This document shows positions 15,793-24,119 of a DNA stretch of 39,756 nucleotides, piece by piece. Within the stretch, counting starts at the first letter, position 1, and the number at the start of each line of letters is the position of its first letter. The translations under genes were made by a program, and so were the position numbers. This DNA comes from Gammaproteobacteria bacterium 13_2_20CM_66_19. Its GTDB lineage: Bacteria; Pseudomonadota; Gammaproteobacteria; Steroidobacterales; Steroidobacteraceae. Location: positions 1-39,756 of the forward strand of contig MNCZ01000135.1 of NCBI GenBank assembly GCA_001914695.1, given 5' to 3'. Below the pieces are notes generated by a model. That model was not told the DNA's origin. It ran no database searches and worked only from the letters and a program-made list of their open reading frames with translations.

Positions 15793-17445
15793 TCACCCGC
15801 CGGGATGGGTCTCGGCGGCGGCGCTCAGGAGCGGCGTGTCGCTGCCGCCGAGGGCGCTGGCGAGGGCGATCTGAGTGCGTACTCCCGCGATGCCGTCGAC
15901 GGCGAGCTGGTGCTCGCGCTGGAAATCCCGTACCCAGCCGGTGAGCTCCGCGTCGAACACTTCGCTCGCCGGGGCGTCGGCGTTCACTCCGTGCAGTCGC
16001 TGGAGGCTGCGGCGGAGCCACCGCACCTCGGCGCCGCGCATGCCGGCGGAAAGGGCCTTCACCGGCGAGCTGGCCGGACGCCACAGCATGATGAAATCGC
16101 CGAGCCAGTAGCGCGAGAGCTCCCCGAGCCGCACGGTGCGCGGGCCGCCGAGCTCGATTCGCCCCTGCTCGTCGTCGAGAGCGGTCAGCACCACCTCGCG
16201 ACTCGCGCCCGCAGCGTCGTTCAGCAGCAGGATGGCCGGGCGATTGTACTGGCGCAGCTGCCCGAAGGAGCCGCGCTCGGTGACACACTCGAGTCCCTGG
16301 CGCATCGCCTGGGTGCAGGGATCGGTGGTGTTTCTCTCGTAGTGGGCGCCCCAGAGCGAGAGGAGCCGGTCGAAGGCGCTGTCGGTGTCGGTGTCGGCGG
16401 CGTACCGCGTCAGGAGCTCGCCTAGATGCGGCTCGCGAGGCGCCGCCGGCGCTGAGGTGGCTGTCCCGACCGCGGACGCTGCGGCGGCTGGCACCATGGT
16501 GTCCGCGCGCGCGAGGTGAGCGCCCCGTGCTCCCGCGCCCCACGGCGCGAGGTTCCACAGCGCGAAGGTTGTGGCGGCGAGCGCGGCAGCGAGAGTCCCG
16601 CCGAGCGCCCACGGCAGCCAGTGCGGCGCGATGCGCCGCCCGAAGACCTCCGAGGCGGCGCTGCGCACCAGGGCTGCGGTCACCCGATGGCGGTCGAGCG
16701 AATAAGCGCCGAGGAGCGAGCGGTCGCAGACGATGTTGATCACCCGCGGCACGCCGTGCGAGAGCCGGAAGACCTCGTTGAGCGCATGCGGGCTCAGGAT
16801 GTCGGCGGTCGCGCCCGCGACGCGGAGCCGATGGCGCACGTAGGCGCCGGTCTCCCCGCGCGAGAGCGGATTCAAGTGATAGCGCCCGGTGATGCGCTGC
16901 GCGAGCTGCCGCAGCTCGTTGCGCGCGAGGAGCTCGCGCAGCTCCGGCTGGCCGATGAGAATGATCTGCAGGAGTTTCTGGGTGGTGGTCTCGAGGTTGG
17001 TGAGCAGCCGCACCTGCTCCAGCACCTCCGGCGAGAGGTTCTGGGCCTCGTCCACCACCAGCACCACGCGCTTGCCCGCGCCGTGGGCGCGCAGCAGGTA
17101 GCCGCCGAGGATGTCGACCAGGTCCTTCAGGCTCCCCGCGGCCTGGTCCGGCACCCCGATGCCGAGCTCCTCGCAGATGGTGAGCAGGAACTCGGGCGGC
17201 GTCATGCGGGGATTGAGGATGAGGGCGATCTCGGCGTTCTTCGGGGCCTGCGCGAGGAGCGAGCGCACGATGGTCGTCTTGCCGGTGCCGACTTCGCCGG
17301 TGAGCTGCACGAATCCGCCGGCCTCGTTGATGCCGTACATGAGGTGCGCGAGCGCCTCGGCATGCCGCTCGCTCAGGTAGAGGTAGCGCGGATCGGGCGT
17401 GATCGCGAAGGGCTTTTCGTTGAGGCCGAAGAAGCTCAAGTACAT
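15793..17445 (-). CDS. gspA: GspA/ExeA-type AAA+ ATPase with peptidoglycan-binding domain
   Basis: 550 residues. The start 'MYLSFFGLNEKPFAITPDPR' is diagnostic of the ExeA family. The cytoplasmic AAA domain has Walker A 'GEVGTGKTT' (50-58) and Walker B 'VVLVVDEAQNLS' (D132, E133). A membrane helix at about 277-297 leads to a periplasmic part ending in a PG_binding_1 domain ('GAEVRWLRRSLQRLHG', 'FQREHQLAVDGIAGVRTQIA'). The protein is thought to bind peptidoglycan and use ATP to help place the secretin. A predicted protease-like double-psi region between them is not obvious to me. The gene begins 9 bases after the dinB stop, an unusual neighbour. Confidence 0.94.
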   Translation of the reverse strand: MYLSFFGLNEKPFAITPDPRYLYLSERHAEALAHLMYGINEAGGFVQLTGEVGTGKTTIVRSLLAQAPKNAEIALILNPRMTPPEFLLTICEELGIGVPDQAAGSLKDLVDILGGYLLRAHGAGKRVVLVVDEAQNLSPEVLEQVRLLTNLETTTQKLLQIILIGQPELRELLARNELRQLAQRITGRYHLNPLSRGETGAYVRHRLRVAGATADILSPHALNEVFRLSHGVPRVINIVCDRSLLGAYSLDRHRVTAALVRSAASEVFGRRIAPHWLPWALGGTLAAALAATTFALWNLAPWGAGARGAHLARADTMVPAAAASAVGTATSAPAAPREPHLGELLTRYAADTDTDSAFDRLLSLWGAHYERNTTDPCTQAMRQGLECVTERGSFGQLRQYNRPAILLLNDAAGASREVVLTALDDEQGRIELGGPRTVRLGELSRYWLGDFIMLWRPASSPVKALSAGMRGAEVRWLRRSLQRLHGVNADAPASEVFDAELTGWVRDFQREHQLAVDGIAGVRTQIALASALGGSDTPLLSAAAETHPGG

Positions 17446-17454
17446 GGCTGGATG

Positions 17455-18606
17455 CTACCCGATGGTGCTGCCGGGCCGCAGTGCCCCGCTGCCGAAGCGC
17501 GCGCGCGCCTCGTCGAGCGCCGCATCGAGCTTAGCCGAGCGGCGGGTCTCCTCGAACAGCCCGAGCTGCGAGGCGGGCGTGAGCTCAGTGAGGACCACGC
17601 CCAGCAGGCGAAGTTTCACCCCCGGGTTTCCACCCAGCCAGCGGGAGAGGAGCTCCGCGGCGACGCCGGCGATGGCGCGCGCCTCGCAGGTCGGCGGGGT
17701 CACGGCGCGCTGGCGGGTAAAGGTGGTGAAATCCGCGCGCCGGATCTTCACCCCGATACAGCCCGCGGTGAGCGAGCGCGTGCGCAGCCGTGCCGCCGCC
17801 ACGTCTGCAAGCCGCGCGAGCTGCACGTGCAGGGTGCGAGAATCGCCGATGTCCTCCTCGAAGGTGTCCTCTGCACTCAGCGATTTTTCCTCGACTTCCG
17901 GCAGTACCGGCCGATCATCGATCCCGGAGGCGCGCTCGCGCACCCAGGCGGAGTAGCGCCCGAAGAGCGGCCACAAGAGCGCATCGGGCGCGCTGCGGAG
18001 CTCGCCGAGCGTCTCGATGCCGGCCGCCTCGACCCGCGCGCCGGTCTTGCGCCCGAGGCCCGGGAGGCGCCGCACCGAGAGGGGATCCAGCACCTCGCGC
18101 ACGCGCTCGGGGGTGACATGGGTGAGCCCGTCGGGCTTCATGAGGTCGGAGGCGATCTTGGCCACGAGCTTATTCGGGGCGACCCCCACCGAGGCGGTGA
18201 GCCCGGTGAGCCCGCAGATGCGCCGCTTGATGAGCCGCGCGATGTCGACGGCGCTGCCGAGCAGCTCCTGACTCGCGGTGACATCGAGAAACGCCTCATC
18301 GAGCGACAGCCCCTCGACGAGGGGAGAGATCTCGCGGAACACGCCGAAGACGATCCGCGAGACCTCCTGGTAGCGCTGCATGCGCGGCCGCACGCAGATC
18401 GCCTGCGGGCAGAGCCGCAGCGCCGTGCGCATGGGCATCGCCGAGTGCACGCCGTACCGGCGCACGGCGTAGCTCGCGGCCGCCACCACGCCGCGGCCGC
18501 CGTCCCAGCCGACGATGAGCGGCTTGCCGGCCAGCCGCGGGTCGTCGTGCTCCTCGACGGACGCGTAGAACGCATCCATGTCGACGTGCAGGACCGCGCG
18601 CGTCAC
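17455..18606 (-). CDS. dinB: DNA polymerase IV (Y-family translesion polymerase)
   Basis: 383 residues. The catalytic acidic residues are present in 'LHVDMDAFYASVE' (D9, D11; F13 is the steric gate) and 'LSLDEAFLDVT' (D/E pair). The family motifs 'SVGVAPNKLVAKIASDLMKP' and 'RRLPGLGRKTG' (helix-hairpin-helix) follow. Near the C-terminus 'SQLGLFE' is a beta-clamp-binding motif. It copies past damaged bases with low fidelity. The start is GTG (18604-18606) with a weak ribosome-binding site. I see no clear LexA-box-like palindrome upstream. The gene lies directly upstream of gspA, 9 bases away, and may be on the same message. Confidence 0.95.
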   Translation of the reverse strand: MTRAVLHVDMDAFYASVEEHDDPRLAGKPLIVGWDGGRGVVAAASYAVRRYGVHSAMPMRTALRLCPQAICVRPRMQRYQEVSRIVFGVFREISPLVEGLSLDEAFLDVTASQELLGSAVDIARLIKRRICGLTGLTASVGVAPNKLVAKIASDLMKPDGLTHVTPERVREVLDPLSVRRLPGLGRKTGARVEAAGIETLGELRSAPDALLWPLFGRYSAWVRERASGIDDRPVLPEVEEKSLSAEDTFEEDIGDSRTLHVQLARLADVAAARLRTRSLTAGCIGVKIRRADFTTFTRQRAVTPPTCEARAIAGVAAELLSRWLGGNPGVKLRLLGVVLTELTPASQLGLFEETRRSAKLDAALDEARARFGSGALRPGSTIG

Positions 18607-18635
18607 GGTGTCAGTCCGCTTTTCGCAGTCGTGAG

Positions 18636-18654
18636 GGCGCGCGCAGCGCGCGCC
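18636..18654 (-). terminator. GC palindrome between DUF4399 gene and dinB
   Basis: A 19-base perfect palindrome (9-bp arms around an A at 18645) made only of alternating G/C. It follows the DUF4399 stop in the minus direction and precedes dinB. It would fold into a very stable hairpin but has no T-run, so it is either a Rho-assisted stop or a transcript stabiliser. Confidence 0.4.
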
Positions 18655-18661
18655 GCTGAGC

Positions 18662-19126
18662 TCACGGGGTGACCGTGAGGGTGATCTTCTTCGAGATCAC
18701 CGGCGGATTGTGCGGCACGTGGTTCTGGTCGCCGAGCAGCAGCTGCAGAGTGTGCTTGCCGGGACTTAAGGGGACGGCGGCTTCGGTCTGTCCCTTGCCG
18801 AAGTGCAGGATCTTGTCGGTCGCAGGGAGCGGGGCGCTCATGTCGGCGGGAGGATCGGTATCGACCAGCAGATGGTGATGGCCGGTGTTGTCGAACTTGA
18901 TTCCCGCCGGAGCGACGCCCATGCCCTTCAGGCCGAACACCACCGTCACCGGCGAGTGGACCTTGGCGCCGTCCTTGGGACTGATGATGTAGGCCTCGGC
19001 GCCGGGAGGCGCGGGGGTGCGCGCCATGGAGACCGCGGGCGTCTGCGCGGAAGCGACCGGGACGGCGGCAGTCGGGGCGGCAACCGAGAAGGCCAGGACG
19101 ATTGCAGCAACGATGGGGGTACGCAT
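18662..19126 (-). CDS. DUF4399 periplasmic protein
   Basis: 154 residues with a signal peptide ('MRTPIVAAIVLAFSVAAPTA'), so periplasmic. The rest is a beta-rich DUF4399 domain: 'VHSPVTVVFGLKGMGVAPAG', 'NTGHHHLLVDTDPP' with a His cluster, 'LSPGKHTLQLLLGDQNHVPH' and 'SKKITLTVTP'. The His/Asp-rich loop could bind a metal, which is inference. A GGGAG site sits upstream of the ATG. It follows the DUF3667 gene by 26 bases in the same direction. Confidence 0.88.
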   Translation of the reverse strand: MRTPIVAAIVLAFSVAAPTAAVPVASAQTPAVSMARTPAPPGAEAYIISPKDGAKVHSPVTVVFGLKGMGVAPAGIKFDNTGHHHLLVDTDPPADMSAPLPATDKILHFGKGQTEAAVPLSPGKHTLQLLLGDQNHVPHNPPVISKKITLTVTP

Positions 19127-19152
19127 TTCAGTCTCCCTTCACAAGAAATTCC

Positions 19153-20016
19153 TCACAGCGTGAGGACGCTATAGATGCTGGTGATGGCGAGCATCAGCAC
19201 TGCGCTCGCCAGGTAAAAGAAAGACAGCGGCAGGAGCTTCGCGAAGGTGAGGGCGCGCCCCTGCCCGTAGACCACGCGCATGGAGCGGTACACGTACCAG
19301 AGCACGTAGATGAAGACCGCAGTGCGCAGCGCCGTGCCTGCCGCTACCGGCAGCAGCGCTCCCGCGGCCCAGGCGAGCATCGCGATGAGGAACACGAACG
19401 CGTGGTTGTGCAGGAACAGCAGCAGGTGCTCGACGTAATAGTGTCGCGGTCGCCGGTACAGGAGCATCATGGCCGCGGCGAGCAGCGGCAGGAACAGGAA
19501 CATCGCGCGCGGCAGATTGTGCAGGAACGCCTCCTCGAGCGAGCGGCCGTTGTCGAGCGCCGAGCGCACGCAGGCCTGATGGAAGCGCTCCTTCCAGGGC
19601 CCGTTGTAGTACTCGTTGCGACACAGGCGCTCGGCACGGCCCTCGGCGGACTCGCCCGGTGCGCCGTGCTCGTAGGAGTGGATCCGCACCACCTGCCGCT
19701 CCCCGTGTGTGGCGGAAGCCCCGAGGAAGAACACCACCGACAGCACGAGGTAGAGCCGCACCGGCGGCAGGTAGCGCGCGCGCCGTCCGGCGAGAAACTC
19801 GCGCGTCAGGTATCCGGGTTTGAACAAGAGCGCCGTGAGCGTCCGCCAGAGCCTCGAGTCCGCGTGTGTGAGATCCTCGAAGGCCACCTTCGTGAAGTGC
19901 CACACGGAGTGCACCGGGGGCTCCAGCCGCTGGCCGCAGGCGCTGCAGTAGCGAGCGCTCACCGGCGCGCCGCAGTTCTCGCAATGCGCGGCCGGGACGG
20001 CGGGCACCGCGCTCAC
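19153..20016 (-). CDS. DUF3667 membrane protein with zinc-ribbon
   Basis: 287 residues. The N-terminus has a zinc ribbon, 'CENCGAPVSARYCSACGQ' (CxxC...CxxC), then the family motif 'LLFKPGYLTREFLAGRRARY' and at least four hydrophobic segments ('LYLVLSVVFFLGA', 'AMFLFLPLLAAAMMLLY', 'FVFLIAMLAWAAGALL', and a C-terminal one). DUF3667 proteins are inner-membrane proteins of unknown role. The GTG start (20014-20016) overlaps the fadE stop as GTGA, so it is translated together with fadE, which points to a lipid or membrane context. Confidence 0.88.
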   Translation of the reverse strand: MSAVPAVPAAHCENCGAPVSARYCSACGQRLEPPVHSVWHFTKVAFEDLTHADSRLWRTLTALLFKPGYLTREFLAGRRARYLPPVRLYLVLSVVFFLGASATHGERQVVRIHSYEHGAPGESAEGRAERLCRNEYYNGPWKERFHQACVRSALDNGRSLEEAFLHNLPRAMFLFLPLLAAAMMLLYRRPRHYYVEHLLLFLHNHAFVFLIAMLAWAAGALLPVAAGTALRTAVFIYVLWYVYRSMRVVYGQGRALTFAKLLPLSFFYLASAVLMLAITSIYSVLTL

Positions 20017-22559
20017 GCGACGTGGGCGCTCGACCTTGCCGCCGACTCGGGCGTCGCGGCCGCGAGCGCGCCGAGCTCGCGCGGGTCGAAGTCATCGACA
20101 TGGATGAGCTCCATGACCTTGCGGTCGTACTCGCGCAACGCCGCCGCCTCGGTCTCGGACACGATGCCGGCGGCGAGCGCCTGCTGGATGCGTCCCGGCG
20201 GGTCGAGCGCCGTCACCTTGCCGGTCTTGACGCCCTCGACGCGGATGCGCTTCTCGAGCGGCTCGAGCTGCACCGCGAGGAGCAGCGCCTCCTGCAGCAG
20301 TCCCAGCGGGTTCGTGGGCTCGAGCGTCCAGTAGATGTACTGGGAAAGCCGCTCGCGCGCCTCGGTCGGGTTGATCACGAGGCCTGCGAGCTTGTGCCCG
20401 AGGCGATCTGGGGGGGCGGAGTACACGCGGCCGCGCGGAAAGATGAGGGCGCGCATCGCGAGCGCGAGCAGCCGGTTCCCGAAGTTGCGCAGGAACCCGT
20501 GCAGCTGCTCCTGGGCGTGGTAGAGGAGGCTGCGGCAGGCCCACTCGACGATCGGGAGGTCTTCCTCCAACCGGCCCTGGTTCTCGTGATGCTTGAGCAC
20601 CATCGAGGCGAGGTACATGCAGGACAGCACGTCCCCGAGCCGCGCCGACAGGCTCTCCTTCTTCTTCAGGTAGCCGCCGAGGGCGAGCATCGCCACATCG
20701 ACCGCGAAGGCGAAGGAGGCGGAGAAGCGCACGATGTGCTGGTAGTAGCGCGCGGTCGGGCCCTCGACCGGCGCGCGGGTGAAGCGCGCGTGGGTGAGCG
20801 CCATGATGAAGGAGCGCACCGCATTCGAGATGCTGAAGCCGATGTGCGCGAACAGCGCGCGGTCGAACTCCTCCACGCCCGCGGCGCGATCGGGATTGCG
20901 CGCCGCCGCCATCTCGCGCAGCACGAACGGGTGGCAGCGCACCGCGCCCTGGCCGAAGATGATGAGATTGCGGGTGAGGAGATTGGCGCCCTCGACCGTA
21001 ATGGCGACCGGCACGATCTGGTAGCCGCGGCCGAGATAGTTGCGCGGCCCGAGGCAGATGCCCTTGCCGCCGTGCACGTCCATGGCGTCGTTGGCGACCT
21101 GGCGGCCCATCTCCGTGACGTGATACTTGAGCATTGCGGAGGGAACCGAGGGCTTTTCCCCGCCGTCGATGGCGCCCGCGGTGACCGAGCGCGCCGCGTC
21201 CATGATGTAGGTGAGCCCGGCCATGCGCGCGATCACCGCCTCGACGCCCTCGAACCTGCCCACCGGCGTGTTGAACTGGCTGCGGATGCGCGCGTAGGCG
21301 CCGGTCGCCCACACCGCGGCTTTCGCGGCGCCGGTGGCGTTGGAGGGGAGCGAGATGCAGCGCCCGACCGAGAGCTGCTCCACGAGCATCCGCCAGCCGT
21401 TGCCGGCCATCTTCGAGCCGCCGATGATGAAGTCGAGCGGCACGAACACATCGCGTCCCTGGATGGGGCCGTTCTGGAACGGCACGTTGAGCGGAAAGTG
21501 ACGGCGGCCGATGGTGACGCCCGGGGTGTTGCGCGGAATGAGCGCGCAGGTGATGCCGATGTCGGTCTTGCCGCCCAGGAGCTTCTCGGGATCGAACATC
21601 CGGAACGCGAGGCCGATCACGGTCGCCACCGGGGCGAGGGTGATGTAGCGCTTGGAGAAGTTGAGCTTGAGCCCGATGATCTCCCGACCCTGCCAGGTGC
21701 CGCGGCACACCACCCCGGTGTCGGGAATGGAGCTCGCATCCGACCCGGCGCGGGGTCCGGTGAGCGCGAAGCACGGCACTTCTTCCCCGCGCGCGAGGCG
21801 GGGCAGGTAATAGCTCTTCTGCTCCTCGGTGCCGTAGTGGTTGAGGAGCTCCGCGGGCCCGAGTGAGTTCGGCACCGCCACCGTGGACGAGGTGGTGGCG
21901 CTGCGGCTCGAGATCTTCGCGAGCACGCACGAGTGCGCGTAGGCCGAGAACTCCAGTCCCCCGTACCTCTTCGGGATGATCATGGCGAAGAAGCCGCGGG
22001 TCTTGAGGAACTCCCACACCGCAGCCGGCAGATCGGCGCGCTCGTGGGTGATGCTCCAGTCATCGAGCATGCGGCACAGCTCCTCGCACGGCCCGTCGAG
22101 GAACGCAGCTTCCGCGGCGGAGAGCTTCGGGGCCTTCGCGGAGAGCAGCTTCGACCAGCGCGGCGCGCCGGTGAAGAGCTCCCCGTCCCACCACACCGTG
22201 CCCGCATCGAGCGCCTCCTTCTCGGTCTGTGACATGGTCGGCAGGAGCTTCAAGTAGGTCTTCATGAACGGGCGCGTGATCAGCTGCTTGCGCAGCGGCC
22301 GCACATTGAGAAGCCACAGCGCCGCGAGCAGCAGCCACAGGAACCCCTTCCAGATTCCGGCCGGGGCGCCGCCGGCGCCGAGCACCGTGTAGGCGGCAAG
22401 GAGCACCGTGAAGGTCGTGGTGAAGGCGAGGAGCGAGAGGCGGCGGTAGGCGAGGAAGAGCACCGCTGCGATGAACAGCAGCGTGATGACGCCGCCCACC
22501 TGCGTGACCGCGTAGGCGGCCGCCACCACCAGCAACAGGGAGACGATAGCGCCCAGCAT
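20013..22559 (-). CDS. fadE: FadE-type acyl-CoA dehydrogenase
   Basis: 848 residues, close to E. coli FadE (about 814). It carries out the first oxidation of fatty-acid beta-oxidation, making trans-2-enoyl-CoA and reducing FAD. The N-terminus has two or three hydrophobic segments within the first ~95 residues ('MLGAIVSLLLVVAAAYAVTQ'), as in FadE, suggesting membrane attachment. The dehydrogenase core includes 'FFAMIIPKRYGGLEFSAYAH', 'FALTGPRAGSDASSIPDTG' (FAD/acyl binding) and 'DAMDVHGGKGICLGPRNYLG'. The C-terminal part, with helical extensions, matches the long FadE form. GGAGGAAAG precedes the ATG. DUF3667 overlaps its stop. Confidence 0.95.
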   Translation of the reverse strand: MLGAIVSLLLVVAAAYAVTQVGGVITLLFIAAVLFLAYRRLSLLAFTTTFTVLLAAYTVLGAGGAPAGIWKGFLWLLLAALWLLNVRPLRKQLITRPFMKTYLKLLPTMSQTEKEALDAGTVWWDGELFTGAPRWSKLLSAKAPKLSAAEAAFLDGPCEELCRMLDDWSITHERADLPAAVWEFLKTRGFFAMIIPKRYGGLEFSAYAHSCVLAKISSRSATTSSTVAVPNSLGPAELLNHYGTEEQKSYYLPRLARGEEVPCFALTGPRAGSDASSIPDTGVVCRGTWQGREIIGLKLNFSKRYITLAPVATVIGLAFRMFDPEKLLGGKTDIGITCALIPRNTPGVTIGRRHFPLNVPFQNGPIQGRDVFVPLDFIIGGSKMAGNGWRMLVEQLSVGRCISLPSNATGAAKAAVWATGAYARIRSQFNTPVGRFEGVEAVIARMAGLTYIMDAARSVTAGAIDGGEKPSVPSAMLKYHVTEMGRQVANDAMDVHGGKGICLGPRNYLGRGYQIVPVAITVEGANLLTRNLIIFGQGAVRCHPFVLREMAAARNPDRAAGVEEFDRALFAHIGFSISNAVRSFIMALTHARFTRAPVEGPTARYYQHIVRFSASFAFAVDVAMLALGGYLKKKESLSARLGDVLSCMYLASMVLKHHENQGRLEEDLPIVEWACRSLLYHAQEQLHGFLRNFGNRLLALAMRALIFPRGRVYSAPPDRLGHKLAGLVINPTEARERLSQYIYWTLEPTNPLGLLQEALLLAVQLEPLEKRIRVEGVKTGKVTALDPPGRIQQALAAGIVSETEAAALREYDRKVMELIHVDDFDPRELGALAAATPESAARSSAHVA

Positions 22560-22623
22560 GACTTTCCTCCGCCTCGCGCCGGCTTACCCGACTATAGCCG
22601 CCCGCACCAGCCGTCGCGAAACT

Positions 22624-23604
22624 TCAGCCGAGCAGCGCCTTGATCCCTTCGCGCTCCTCGCGCAGCTCGGCCAGGGTCGCGTCCATGCGCTTGCGGCTGA
22701 ACTCGTCGACGGCAAGACCCGGCACGATGCGGTACTCGCCGCCGGCGAGGGTGACGGGGTAGGAGTAGACGACGCCCTCGGGGATGCCGTAGCTGCCATC
22801 CGACGGCACGGCCATGCTGACCCAGTCGCCCTCCCCGGTGCCGTTGAGCCAGCTGCGCATGTGGTCGATCACCGCGGAAGCGGCCGAGGCGGCGGACGAG
22901 GCGCCCCGCGCCTTGATGACGGCCGCGCCGCGCTGCTGCACGACCGGGATGAAGCTCTCCTCGATCCATTGCTGGCTCACCAGCGACTTCGCGGGCTTGC
23001 CCGCGACCTCCGCGTGCCTCAAGTCCGGGTACTGAGTGGACGAGTGGTTTCCCCAGATGGTCATGCGGCGGATCTCGCTCGGTTGCGCGCCGGTCTTTTC
23101 GGCGAGCTGCCACAGCGCGCGGTTGTGATCGAGGCGCGTCATCGCGGTGAAGTTGCGCGGGTTGAGATCGCGGGCATTGGCGCGGGCGATGAGCGCGTTG
23201 GTGTTGGCGGGATTGCCGACGGTGAGCACCCGGACCTTGCGGTCGGCGACCTCGTTCAGGGCCTTCCCCTGCGCGGAAAAGATCTGCGCATTGGCGAGCA
23301 GCAGGTCCTTGCGCTCCATCCCGGGTCCGCGCGGGCGCGCGCCGACCAGCAGCGCGATCTGGCAGTCGCGAAAGGCCACCGTCGCATCGTCGGTCGCGAC
23401 CACCCGATTGAGTGTCGGGAAAGCGCAGTCGTTGAGCTCCATCACGACGCCCTGGAGCGCCGGCAGGGCCGGCGTGATCTCCAGGAGGTGCAGGTTCACG
23501 CGCCCGTCGGGCCCGAGCAGCGCACCGGCGGCGACCCGGAAGATGAGGGCGTAGCCGATCTGTCCGGCGGCGCCCGTAATGGCGACATTGAGCGGAGCTG
23601 TCAT
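22624..23604 (-). CDS. mdh: Malate dehydrogenase (NAD-dependent)
   Basis: 326 residues, the usual length of the cytoplasmic-type MDH. It interconverts malate and oxaloacetate in the TCA cycle. The NAD motif is '[19 protein letters not shown]', the mobile substrate loop is '[15 protein letters not shown]' with its arginines, and the catalytic pair is in 'MTRLDHNRA' and '[13 protein letters not shown]' (His). The gene lies upstream of fadE by 64 bases on the same strand, which fits fatty-acid use feeding the TCA cycle. It is divergent from the YtrA/ABC unit. Confidence 0.97.
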   Translation of the reverse strand: MTAPLNVAITGAAGQIGYALIFRVAAGALLGPDGRVNLHLLEITPALPALQGVVMELNDCAFPTLNRVVATDDATVAFRDCQIALLVGARPRGPGMERKDLLLANAQIFSAQGKALNEVADRKVRVLTVGNPANTNALIARANARDLNPRNFTAMTRLDHNRALWQLAEKTGAQPSEIRRMTIWGNHSSTQYPDLRHAEVAGKPAKSLVSQQWIEESFIPVVQQRGAAVIKARGASSAASAASAVIDHMRSWLNGTGEGDWVSMAVPSDGSYGIPEGVVYSYPVTLAGGEYRIVPGLAVDEFSRKRMDATLAELREEREGIKALLG

Positions 23605-23644
23605 GACGGGCGCTTCCTCGAGTCCTCGGGATTAAGGGCGTGAA

Positions 23645-23650
23645 ATTCTA
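23645..23650 (-). promoter_or_regulatory. Possible -10 element for mdh
   Basis: On the minus strand this reads TAGAAT, five of six matches to the sigma70 -10 consensus, 40 bases before the mdh ATG. No good -35 lies 17 bases upstream, so confidence is low. Confidence 0.3.
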
Positions 23651-23794
23651 GCCTCTCCGGCACCGCCCGCTCCCTGGCGCTGAAGGGGTCCACCGGCTCT
23701 CTCAAACGGTTCAGCGGCCCGCGCTCTCCAAAGGCCGTGCGAGGGGGCTTTCCAGGCACCCTCGAAGGCCCTCAAGCTGATTTAGTGAGATAGT

Positions 23795-23823
23795 TTGACA
23801 CTTAAGTAGTGTTCTAGTAATGT
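23795..23823 (+). promoter_or_regulatory. Promoter of the small-protein/GntR/ABC unit
   Basis: TTGACA (23795-23800) is a perfect -35. After 17 bases comes TAATGT (23818-23823), a weak -10; TATATC just downstream is an alternative. The stretch 23781-23835 is far richer in A/T than any other part of the window. The promoter reads into the leader ORF and the two small membrane protein genes. Confidence 0.55.
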
Positions 23824-23832
23824 ATATCACTA
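23807..23832 (+). promoter_or_regulatory. Palindromic operator candidate for the GntR regulator
   Basis: TAGTG (23807-23811) and CACTA (23828-23832) form an inverted repeat with a 16-base spacer, and further matches inside (T-x-TA ... TA-x-A) give 8 of 13 paired positions. It covers the -10 region, so binding would block RNA polymerase. Two 5-bp half-sites 16 bases apart fit a dimeric GntR-family repressor; I recall a similar N16 spacing for YtrA-type regulators in Xanthomonas but cannot confirm it here. Autoregulation of the operon is the natural reading. Confidence 0.5.
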
Positions 23833-23845
23833 ACGGAGGCGGCTG

Positions 23846-23902
23846 ATGCCCCTCCCGACGAGACCGAGCCCCGACCCCCATAGATACCGACCCAGGAGAT
23901 GA
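23846..23902 (+). CDS. 18-codon Pro/Arg-rich leader ORF
   Basis: GGAGG (23835-23839) lies 6 bases before an ATG at 23846 that encodes 'MPLPTRPSPDPHRYRPRR' and stops at 23900-23902, two bases before the start of the first small membrane protein gene. Six of 18 residues are Pro and five are Arg. The ribosome-binding site is the best in this unit. It could be a translated leader that senses ribosome stalling, or a short cationic peptide resembling proline-rich antimicrobial peptides. Neither is shown; a short ORF of this size can also occur by chance. Confidence 0.4.
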   Translation: MPLPTRPSPDPHRYRPRR

Positions 23903-23904
23903 CC

Positions 23905-24075
23905 ATGAGCCACTTCGACAACCTGTACCGGGACGTGACCTGCGCCGCCGCCGCCGTCCTGATCACTCTGGCGATCAGCCTGAGCTTCGTCCAGTCGACC
24001 TCCGCCGCGCCGTTCCATGTCGCCGCCGCTTACCAGCAGGCGCATCAGGCTGGGATGCCGGCGCAGCACGCCTGA
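23905..24075 (+). CDS. Small membrane/exported protein 1 of a paralogous pair
   Basis: 56 residues: a short polar start ('MSHFDNLYRDVTC'), one hydrophobic segment (about 14-28, 'AAAAVLITLAISLSF') and a small His/Gln/Ala-rich tail. AGGAG (23894-23898) lies 6 bases before this ATG; an in-frame ATG at 23899 is too close to that site. The segment 'RD-x-TC-x-AAAVLIT-x-A-x-S-xx-FV-x-ST' is shared with the next gene, as is the 5' sequence GAGAYGACCATGAGC. The hydrophobic part followed by 'STSAAP' could be a signal peptide or a membrane anchor. I recognise no family. Confidence 0.65.
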   Translation: MSHFDNLYRDVTCAAAAVLITLAISLSFVQSTSAAPFHVAAAYQQAHQAGMPAQHA

Positions 24076-24119
24076 GGACGCACCGCACCGATCCAGAAGA
24101 CAAGACTAAGGAGACGACC

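Noticed and set aside
16516-18672. A 718-codon open frame on the plus strand opposite gspA and dinB
   Set aside because: It is the complement of two certain genes; its composition (His/Arg/Glu-rich, no domain) is what GC-rich antisense frames give.
20022-21866. A 614-codon plus-strand frame opposite fadE
   Set aside because: Mirror of fadE codons; no ribosome-binding site or family match.
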